Made by a program: the position numbers and the translations under genes. DNA of 6,190 nucleotides from Erythrobacter sp. 34-65-8 (lineage in GTDB: Bacteria; Pseudomonadota; Alphaproteobacteria; Sphingomonadales; Sphingomonadaceae), in NCBI GenBank assembly GCA_002278985.1, contig NCJP01000104.1, forward strand, positions 1 to 6,190, given 5' to 3'. Under the pieces are notes generated by a model that ran no database searches, was not told where the DNA came from, and saw nothing but the letters and a program-made list of their open reading frames with translations. Of the stretch, positions 1 through 5,064 are shown one piece after another (the first letter of the stretch is position 1; each line of letters begins with the position of its first letter).

Positions 1-630
1 GTCCGGATGGCGGCGGTGCGGCGCATTGTTACGCTTGAGCGGAATGCAGTCACCATCGAAGGGGCGCATTGCCGGGTCACCATTGATGGCAGAACGCTGC
101 CGATGGCGGGGCTGGAAGGCCGCGAATTGCCGCTGGCTGGTTTCCCGGCCTTGTGGCTATCCGACGGGGCGGCCGACCTGATCCTTGCCGCTGCGGCGAT
201 CGACAACACGGCCGACCTGACGGGTGACATCATTCCCCTGCCTGGCGACGACATTCTCGAAGGCACGGCCGTGATCGAGGGCGAGGCAACAGTGATCGTC
301 GACAGCCACGCCCTGTTTGCCCGCCATGCCGCGCTGGTACCCTCGGCGCGGCCCCGGACCTGCCGCCTGCCGCAGGACGATGGCTGGGCCGGGACTTTCC
401 TGCGGCCACTGCTTGAAAGCGCCGGTTACGCGGTGATCGGCGCGGATGCACCCGATCCCTGCGACATAGTGATTGCGGCCGAGACCGAGGAGCCAGCACA
501 GCCAACAGGCGTGCCCGTCATCCGGCTCCGCGCCACCCCGGACCCTGTGGGCCAGGACCCGGGCTCTATCTATCGCTACGACCGCGCGGCGCTCCTCGCC
601 GCGCTGGGCAACGCCGCGAGGACAGCGTGA
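1..630 (+). CDS. cheA: Chemotaxis histidine kinase CheA, C-terminal part (P5 CheW-like domain plus degenerate receiver); 5' end outside window
   Basis: The reading frame is open from base 1 and ends with TGA at 628-630, giving about 209 residues of a longer protein. The first ~105 residues look like the CheA P5 domain that binds CheW and receptors: VRRIVTLER near the start, a GRTLPMAGL strand, and VIVDSHALF closing the domain (about 280-320). The last ~90 residues (from about 355) follow the receiver pattern found at the end of many alphaproteobacterial CheA proteins: LPQDDG matches the acidic LVDDS strand, RPLLESAGYAVI matches helix 1/strand 2, and YRYDRAALLAAL matches the final Lys-helix segment. 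The phosphoacceptor Asp strand is replaced by CDIVIAAETEEP, so this receiver cannot be phosphorylated in the usual way. The kinase, dimerisation and Hpt domains must lie upstream. The ATG at 7-9 is internal, not the start. Its position immediately before cheW supports the call. An orphan CheW-REC (CheV-like) protein is less likely, because the frame is open at the window edge and the receiver is decayed. Confidence 0.85.
   Translation, partial: VRMAAVRRIVTLERNAVTIEGAHCRVTIDGRTLPMAGLEGRELPLAGFPALWLSDGAADLILAAAAIDNTADLTGDIIPLPGDDILEGTAVIEGEATVIVDSHALFARHAALVPSARPRTCRLPQDDGWAGTFLRPLLESAGYAVIGADAPDPCDIVIAAETEEPAQPTGVPVIRLRATPDPVGQDPGSIYRYDRAALLAALGNAARTA
618..622 (+). promoter_or_regulatory. Shine-Dalgarno for cheW
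   Basis: GAGGA lies inside the last codons of cheA. It is 7 nt before ATG 630 but only 4 nt before the in-frame GTG at 627, so it favours ATG 630 as the cheW start. Confidence 0.6.
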
Positions 631-1073
631 TGGGCGATCTGCTTCTGCTTGTGACCATCGCAGGACGCTGCGCAGCCATCCCTGGCGCAGCGGTGCAGTC
701 AGTGGTCGAACTCGACCAGGTGGCGCCGGTGCCGCTGGCCCAACCCCATGTCGCTGGCCTCACCGCGCTGCGTAGCCGGGCGCTGACAGTTATCGATACG
801 CGCGCCGCCATCGGTCTGTGTCCGACGGACTGGCCCACCGAAGGGCGGGCTGCCGTGGTCGAGGTGGACGGCCATGCCTATGCCCTGCTGGTTGACCGGG
901 TGGTGGATGTTGCCGAAGCCCTTTCGGCCCCCGCCCCGTCCGAGGCTTCGCTTGGCCGGAACTGGGACGATGTTGCCGAAGGACTGATTGAAACGGCGGC
1001 CGGCCCGGCCGTGCTGGTTTCCATTCCGTGCCTGGTTGCCGGACCAGACGGAGCGCAGGCCCGTGCTGCGTAA
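630..1073 (+). CDS. cheW: Chemotaxis coupling protein CheW
   Basis: CheW is a cytoplasmic adaptor that links receptor hairpin tips to the P5 domain of CheA in the signalling array. The 147-residue product is close to the usual CheW length and is a single CheW domain. A first beta strand, LLLLVTIAGRCAAIP (about 4-18), is followed by VQSVVEL. The conserved VAGLTALRSRALTVIDTR segment (about 41-58) corresponds to the classical GxxNLRGxxxPVxDLR signature, with R48 in the conserved arginine position. VVEVDGHAYALLVDRVVDV (about 76-94) is the second-subdomain core. The start overlaps the cheA stop by one base (TGATG) and has a good ribosome site at 618-622. A GTG three bases upstream (627) would add one residue and cannot be excluded. 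The Asn and Gly of the LRG signature are not conserved (ALRS), which is mild divergence. Confidence 0.93.
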   Translation: MGDLLLLVTIAGRCAAIPGAAVQSVVELDQVAPVPLAQPHVAGLTALRSRALTVIDTRAAIGLCPTDWPTEGRAAVVEVDGHAYALLVDRVVDVAEALSAPAPSEASLGRNWDDVAEGLIETAAGPAVLVSIPCLVAGPDGAQARAA

Positions 1074-1130
1074 GGCCTACGTTAACCTAAAGGCCATAGC
1101 CTTCCGGCCTGACCACAAGGGACTGAACCT
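1074..1130 (+). other. cheW-cheY intergenic gap with small inverted repeats and a TTAACC half-site
   Basis: This is the only gap inside the che core. AAGGC 1090-1094 and GCCTT 1099-1103 can pair as a 5-bp stem with a 4-nt loop. AGGCC 1091-1095 can instead pair with GGCCT 1106-1110. No T tract follows, so this is not a convincing terminator. TTAACC at 1082-1087 resembles half of a CtrA box, but no second TTAA lies at the 7-nt spacing on either side. I see no clear -35/-10 pair. It may be a processing or attenuation element, or only a spacer. Confidence 0.3.
1117..1122 (+). promoter_or_regulatory. Shine-Dalgarno for cheY
   Basis: AAGGGA is 8 nt upstream of GTG 1131. It fixes the GTG as the start codon; the encoded N-terminus MKTCLIVDDS is exactly where a CheY should begin. 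Confidence 0.65.
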
Positions 1131-1496
1131 GTGAAAACCTGCCTGATCGTCGACGACTCGCGGGTAATCCGCAAGGTCTCACGGCATATTCTCGAATCGC
1201 TGGGGTTCTCGGTCGATGAGGCGGAAAACGGCCTTGTCGGGCTGGAACGCTGTGGCGAGGCCATGCCCGACCTGATCATGCTGGACTGGAACATGCCGGT
1301 CATGACCGGGATCGAATTCATCGTCCAGCTGCGGCAGCGATCTGGCGGCGACCGACCCAAAGTGGTGTTCTGTACGACCGAAAACGATGTGGCCCACATT
1401 CGCGAAGCGATCGAAGCGGGAGCCGACGAATACGTCATGAAACCCTTCGATCATGAAACCTTGCAGATCAAGCTCCAGCTGGTGGGCATGGGCTGA
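1131..1496 (+). CDS. cheY: Chemotaxis response regulator CheY (stand-alone receiver)
   Basis: This single-domain receiver, phosphorylated by CheA, carries the signal to the flagellar switch. The 121 residues form one complete receiver with every catalytic position present: acidic pair D8/D9 (VDDSR), phosphoacceptor D52 (MLDWNMPVM), switch Thr T82 (FCTTEND), and K104 followed by cis-Pro P105 (YVMKPFD). The aromatic switch residue is Y101. The combination of LDWNMP, VFCTTENDVAHIREAIEAG and DEYVMKPF is typical of the CheY encoded in alphaproteobacterial che operons, where it is often called CheYII. There is no output domain. The start is GTG with a good ribosome site. cheB follows 7 nt after the stop, so the two are probably cotranscribed. 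The role as the motor-binding CheY rather than a phosphate sink is inferred from its position in the operon. Confidence 0.95.
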   Translation: MKTCLIVDDSRVIRKVSRHILESLGFSVDEAENGLVGLERCGEAMPDLIMLDWNMPVMTGIEFIVQLRQRSGGDRPKVVFCTTENDVAHIREAIEAGADEYVMKPFDHETLQIKLQLVGMG

Positions 1497-1498
1497 GG
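1495..1498 (+). promoter_or_regulatory. Shine-Dalgarno for cheB
   Basis: GAGG begins inside the cheY stop codon and lies 5 nt before ATG 1504 and 8 nt before ATG 1507. It rules against the further-upstream in-frame ATG at 1453, which would read through the end of cheY. Confidence 0.5.
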
Positions 1499-1503
1499 CC
1501 AGG

Positions 1504-2610
1504 ATGATGGCCCCGACTGCCTTGAGCGAAACACCTGAAAGTGCGGCAAAACAGGCTGGTGCGCGCCCGATCCGGGTGATGGTAGTGGACGATTCGCTGA
1601 TTGTCCGCACCATCCTGTCCCGGGTAATCGACCCCGAGCCCGACATGGAAATCGTCGCCAAGGTCAGCAGCGGAGAGCTCGCTCTGAGCGAGCTGGCCCG
1701 CACGTCTGCAGACGTTGTGCTGCTCGATCTGGATATGCCGGGAATCGGCGGGCTGGAAACATTGCCGCGGCTGCTGGCGGCCCGGCCCCGCCTGCCGGTG
1801 CTGGTGGTATCTTCCCTGACTGAGGCCGGGGCCGAACATACGCTCGCCGCGCTGGCCATGGGCGCGGCCGACACCATGCTGAAGCCCCGTTCAGGCCAGT
1901 TCGATGAGGAATACCGCCGTGCCCTGGTGCAGCGCGTCCGCGCCCTGGCAAAGCTGGAGCCGATGCCGGCGTGCGAGAAAGCCACTCTGCCGGTGCGCTC
2001 TGCACCGGGCCGGCCCAATGCTCCCGCGCTTATACCATCCGTGATTGCGGTGGGCGCATCAACGGGCGGGATTCATGCGTTGGGGCAGCTCCTGCGGCAT
2101 CTGCCCGGTGGGGTCAGCCAGCCACTGGTCGTGGTCCAGCACCTCCCGGCGTCGTTTGCCAAGGTGTTTGCCCGGCAATTGCAGCTGGCTTCGGACCGCG
2201 AAACGATCGTCGGTGAAGATGGCATGCAGCTGATGCCGGGTCGTATCTACGTTGCCAGCGGCGCCAGCCATCTGCTGGTGCAGCAGCAGGGCGACGCGCT
2301 CGTGCTTGGCAGCTCAACCAGGCCGGCACCGAGCGGCTGCACCCCCTCGGTCGATCCCCTCTTCGAATCCCTCGCCCGCACCGCCGGTGCCAGAACCCTT
2401 GCCGTCGTTCTTTCCGGCATGGGCCGCGACGGTGCCCTTGGTGCGGTGGACCTGGTCAGGGCTGGGGGTCGCATTCTCGTGCAGGACCAGGCCAGCTCGG
2501 CTGTCTGGGGGATGCCCCGGGCGATCGTCGAAGCAGGTCTGGCCGAAGCTATCCTGCCGCCAGACCAGCTTGGCATCCGGATCGCCGCTTTTTGCGGGCT
2601 CGGGCGATGA
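1504..2610 (+). CDS. cheB: Chemotaxis response regulator protein-glutamate methylesterase CheB
   Basis: CheB removes methyl groups from (and deamidates) receptor glutamates when its receiver is phosphorylated by CheA, giving adaptation. The product has 368 residues, normal for the family. After a ~22-residue lead, the receiver spans about 23-148: D29/D30 (MVVDDS), phosphoacceptor D75 (LLDLDMPG), S103/S104, and K127 (MLKP). A short linker leads to the methylesterase domain (about 178-365) with the complete catalytic triad: S186 in VAVGASTGG, H213 in VVQHLPASF and D309 in LSGMGRDG. The C-terminal VWGMPRAIVEAGLA signature is also present. Two adjacent ATGs (1504 and 1507) are possible starts; the in-frame ATG at 1453 would add residues with no receiver character and overlap cheY. 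The stop overlaps the cheR start through ATGA, so the two adaptation enzymes are translationally coupled. Confidence 0.96.
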   Translation: MMAPTALSETPESAAKQAGARPIRVMVVDDSLIVRTILSRVIDPEPDMEIVAKVSSGELALSELARTSADVVLLDLDMPGIGGLETLPRLLAARPRLPVLVVSSLTEAGAEHTLAALAMGAADTMLKPRSGQFDEEYRRALVQRVRALAKLEPMPACEKATLPVRSAPGRPNAPALIPSVIAVGASTGGIHALGQLLRHLPGGVSQPLVVVQHLPASFAKVFARQLQLASDRETIVGEDGMQLMPGRIYVASGASHLLVQQQGDALVLGSSTRPAPSGCTPSVDPLFESLARTAGARTLAVVLSGMGRDGALGAVDLVRAGGRILVQDQASSAVWGMPRAIVEAGLAEAILPPDQLGIRIAAFCGLGR

Positions 2611-3467
2611 GCGGGTTCAGCGCCTCTCACAGCGTTGTGGCGGATCTCCTGCGCGCCCGCACCGGGCAGCAGCTGACCGAAGGGCGGCGCTGGCGCATCG
2701 ACACCGCACTTGCCGGGCTGTTCCGCGAACAGGGCATCAGCAATGTCGACCAGCTCGCCTGCCTGCTGGCCGAATCCGGTGCCGACATTCTCGCCCGTGA
2801 CGTGGTCGAGGCTCTGCTCAACAACGAGACCTACTTCTTCCGCGACCGGCCGATGTTCGAAATGCTGGCGGGCAAGGTCCTGCCCGATCTTGCCGCCCGC
2901 CGTGCCGGCGCCCGCCGCCTGCGGATCTGGTCGGCCGGTTGTTCAACCGGACAAGAAGCCTACACCACGGCGATCCTGTTCGCCCAGGAACCGGAACGCT
3001 GGCGCGGCTGGAGCGTGGAGATTGTCGGTACTGACGTTTCCGGTCGGGCCGTCGCTGCGGCACACCATGCCTGTTACAGCCAGTTCGAGATCCAGCGCGG
3101 CCTTTCGGTCGGTCAGATGCTCGGCTGGTTCCACGAAACCCCGAATGGCTGGGCACCCAACGACGCCTTGCGCGCCATGGTCCGCTTCGAACGGCGCAAC
3201 ATCCTTGACCCGTTCGACCATGCGCGTCCGTTCGATCTGGTACTGTGCCGCAACGTCCTGCTCTATTTCGACGGCCCGACGCGCGAACGCGCCTTTGCCC
3301 GGCTTGATCAGGCGCTTGCGGAAGACGGCTGGCTGATGCTGGGCGCAGGCGAGACGGTCGTAGGGCGCACCGGCATTTTCGAGCCGGTCGAAGGCAACCA
3401 GGGCCTCTGCCGCCGGAAATCGGCAAGCAATGCGCCCGTCCGGCAAGCCCGGGCCAGCATCAGGTGA
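2607..3467 (+). CDS. cheR: Chemotaxis protein-glutamate O-methyltransferase CheR
   Basis: CheR transfers methyl groups from S-adenosylmethionine to receptor glutamates, opposing CheB. The 286-residue product has the N-terminal helical domain (about 8-85, ending in LLNNETYFFRD, the CheR signature around 71-80) and the Rossmann SAM-binding domain. Motif I is WSAGCSTGQEAY (108-119), where the common form is SAACSTGEEPYS, so the second half is slightly altered. GTDVS (141-145) follows strand beta2, and LVLCRNVLLYFD (211-222) is the conserved active-site strand. The beta subdomain (about 166-200) looks a few residues shorter than in E. coli CheR. No CheW-binding or TPR extension is fused. The ATG overlaps the cheB stop (ATGA) with no strong ribosome site, so expression probably depends on translation of cheB. 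A TTG 15 bases upstream is less likely. Confidence 0.95.
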   Translation: MSGFSASHSVVADLLRARTGQQLTEGRRWRIDTALAGLFREQGISNVDQLACLLAESGADILARDVVEALLNNETYFFRDRPMFEMLAGKVLPDLAARRAGARRLRIWSAGCSTGQEAYTTAILFAQEPERWRGWSVEIVGTDVSGRAVAAAHHACYSQFEIQRGLSVGQMLGWFHETPNGWAPNDALRAMVRFERRNILDPFDHARPFDLVLCRNVLLYFDGPTRERAFARLDQALAEDGWLMLGAGETVVGRTGIFEPVEGNQGLCRRKSASNAPVRQARASIR

Positions 3468-3490
3468 CCGGATAACAAGGTAAAATCCGG
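3468..3490 (+). repeat. Perfect 6-bp inverted repeat directly after cheR stop
   Basis: CCGGAT at 3468-3473 and ATCCGG at 3485-3490 are exact reverse complements separated by an 11-nt A-rich loop. The repeat starts at the base after the cheR stop codon. With a short stem, a long loop and no T tract it is a weak terminator at best. It could be an mRNA 3'-end stabiliser or an operator half-site pair. Confidence 0.4.
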
Positions 3491-3491
3491 C

Positions 3492-3506
3492 TTAACAGTT
3501 CCTTAG
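3492..3506 (+). promoter_or_regulatory. CtrA-box-like sequence TTAA-N7-TTAG upstream of the GGDEF-EAL gene
   Basis: TTAA (3492-3495), seven bases, then TTAG (3503-3506) matches the alphaproteobacterial CtrA consensus TTAA-N7-TTAA at seven of eight fixed positions. It lies about 50 nt before the TTG start of the next gene, where an activator site overlapping the -35 region would be expected. CtrA is known to control motility and chemotaxis genes across alphaproteobacteria. I see no convincing -10 element, so promoter activity is inferred. Confidence 0.45.
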
Positions 3507-3543
3507 TCGCAGCAAGGTAGCACAGAGGCACGCCGCACCACGC

Positions 3544-3549
3544 GAGGGA
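3544..3549 (+). promoter_or_regulatory. Shine-Dalgarno deciding the TTG start of the GGDEF-EAL gene
   Basis: GAGGGA is 6 nt upstream of TTG 3556. An in-frame TGA at 3550-3552 blocks any upstream start, and the ATG at 3549 is in another frame that does not encode the GGDEF-EAL protein. Confidence 0.6.
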
Positions 3550-3555
3550 TGACAA

Positions 3556-5064
3556 TTGGCCACCATTCAGGACGAAAACAGTCTGGGTACGCGCGCATGG
3601 GTTCATGCGCCGTTCCTGGTACTGACCGTGCTGTTCGCGACCGCGTGCGGCCTGGCCCTGCTGGGGGACCGGCTGGATCCCGCACTCGGTCAGTGGATCC
3701 TGTTCGTCACCATCCTGATCTATGTGCCAACCGCCATCATCCTCGGGCGCATCAATCTCGACTACATTGACCGTCTGGAAGGCTTCGGCCTGACAGACAG
3801 CCTGTGCGGCCTGCCGAATCGCCGTGCCCTGCACGCCCGAGTACGCAGGGAACGGGAGGATGGCGGTGAAGTCGCTGTGGCTCTGATCGACCTCGACGAT
3901 TTCAAGATGCTCAACGATCTTTACGGCCACAGCGTCGGCGACACCATGATCAAGCTGCTCGCCGGGAAGCTGCGCGAGGTATGCGGAATTCATGCCACGG
4001 CTTTCCGCCTTGGCGGCGACGAGTTCGCGATCACCGTCTGCGGCCCAGTGGCCGGCACGGTGCTGGAAGGCATCTGCCGGACATTCCTTGATCGCCTCGG
4101 TCACCCCCTGGCAGTGGACGACCGCCGCATAGCCATCGGTGCCAGCATCGGCCTGGCCCGCTCGGCAGGTGCAGAGAACCTCCCTTCATCCGAGCTGCTG
4201 CGCCGGGCCGATATCTCGATGTATGTCTCCAAGCGCAGCGGAAAGATGCGCTGCAGCTGGTACCAGCCCGATTTCGACCGCAGCCTCGAGGCGATGCGCG
4301 ATCTGGACCACCAATTGCGCACAGCCCTGCTGAATGACGAGTTCCAGGTGCATTATCAGCCGCTGGTCGATGCCTGCAGCGGCGAGGTAGTGGCGGTGGA
4401 ATCGCTGATCCGCTGGGTCCGGCCAGACGGCACTGCAATCGGGCCCAACGTGTTCATTCCGGTGGCCGAGGAGTCCGGGCTGATCAACGCAATCGGGCTG
4501 TGGGTCCTGCGGCGGGCTTGCACCGATGCCCTTGGCTGGAACGGCATCAAGATGTCGGTCAATGTCTCGGCAGCGCAGCTGCGGAACTTCGAGTTCCCGG
4601 TCGAGCTTGGCAATATTCTTGAAGAAACGGGCTTCCCGGCCGAGCGGCTCGAACTGGAAATCACCGAGACTTCGCTGGTGCTCGACCCCGTCGTGGCAGA
4701 GCGCAGCCTGGCGCTCATCCGAAGTTTCGGCGTCAATGTGTCGCTTGACGATTTCGGCACCGGCTATGCCTCGATCGGCTTCCTGCGCCGGTTCCGGTTC
4801 GACAAGCTGAAGCTCGACCGGTCACTGGTGGTGGATTCGGCGGCCGACGAAAGCAGCCGGGCCATGATGCTGTCCAGCATCTCGATGGCGCGGGCGCTGC
4901 ACATGAACGTGGCAGCCGAGGGCGTCGAGACTGAAGCCCAGGCCCAGATGGTCCGCAGCGCGGGATGCGACCAGATCCAGGGATGGCTCTACTTCAAGGC
5001 CATGCCAGCTGACCAGATTGCCCAGCATCTCGCACCGCCCCAGATGAAACGGAGTGAAGCATGA
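3556..5064 (+). CDS. Membrane-anchored bifunctional-type GGDEF-EAL protein (diguanylate cyclase/cyclic-di-GMP phosphodiesterase)
   Basis: The 502-residue protein carries both domains that make (GGDEF) and break (EAL) cyclic-di-GMP. Two hydrophobic helices, about 15-37 and 46-64, are separated by a short loop and anchor it in the inner membrane; no other sensor domain is seen. The GGDEF domain (about 76-240) has [22 protein letters not shown] with the metal aspartates, and an intact RLGGDEF (G153-F157). The RxxD inhibitory site is absent (GIHA at 144-147). The EAL domain (about 250-495) keeps the expected residues: E282 in a VESLIRW variant of the EAL motif, N336 (SVNVS), E368/E371 (LEITET), D398/D399 (SLDDFGTG), K419 (LKLD), E455/E458 (EGVE) and Q475 (QGWLYF). 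Both activities are therefore possible; which dominates cannot be read from sequence. The start is TTG with a good ribosome site. Its stop overlaps the MCP start through ATGA, implying joint expression with that receptor. Confidence 0.93.
   Translation: MATIQDENSLGTRAWVHAPFLVLTVLFATACGLALLGDRLDPALGQWILFVTILIYVPTAIILGRINLDYIDRLEGFGLTDSLCGLPNRRALHARVRREREDGGEVAVALIDLDDFKMLNDLYGHSVGDTMIKLLAGKLREVCGIHATAFRLGGDEFAITVCGPVAGTVLEGICRTFLDRLGHPLAVDDRRIAIGASIGLARSAGAENLPSSELLRRADISMYVSKRSGKMRCSWYQPDFDRSLEAMRDLDHQLRTALLNDEFQVHYQPLVDACSGEVVAVESLIRWVRPDGTAIGPNVFIPVAEESGLINAIGLWVLRRACTDALGWNGIKMSVNVSAAQLRNFEFPVELGNILEETGFPAERLELEITETSLVLDPVVAERSLALIRSFGVNVSLDDFGTGYASIGFLRRFRFDKLKLDRSLVVDSAADESSRAMMLSSISMARALHMNVAAEGVETEAQAQMVRSAGCDQIQGWLYFKAMPADQIAQHLAPPQMKRSEA
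5051..5054 (+). promoter_or_regulatory. Shine-Dalgarno for the MCP gene
   Basis: GGAG lies in the last codons of the GGDEF-EAL gene, 6 nt before ATG 5061. It supports that start even though the two genes overlap. Confidence 0.55.

Noticed and set aside
1090..1110. Rho-independent terminator after cheW
   Set aside because: The stem is only 5 bp and no T tract follows; the downstream genes clearly belong to the same pathway.
1453..1503. Upstream in-frame ATG for cheB giving 17 extra residues
   Set aside because: It lies inside cheY, the added residues resemble no receiver lead, and a ribosome site sits just before ATG 1504/1507 instead.
1179..2018. Long open frame on the minus strand (279 codons) across cheY/cheB
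   Set aside because: It is antisense to two genes with complete catalytic motifs, is Ser/Arg-rich with no recognisable domain, and is expected by chance in GC-rich DNA.
3481..3486. TAAAAT as a -10 box before the GGDEF-EAL gene
   Set aside because: No acceptable -35 lies 16-18 nt upstream; the nearest candidate (GTGACC 3464-3469) leaves only an 11-nt spacer.
3476..3519. Direct repeat CAAGGTA (3476-3482 and 3513-3519)
   Set aside because: Seven bases repeated once at 37-nt offset is within chance for a short region and shows no further structure.
3460..4104. Minus-strand open frame (214 codons) spanning the intergenic gap and GGDEF start
   Set aside because: It covers the strongly supported GGDEF frame, has no recognisable motif, and would have to cross the cheR end and the regulatory gap.
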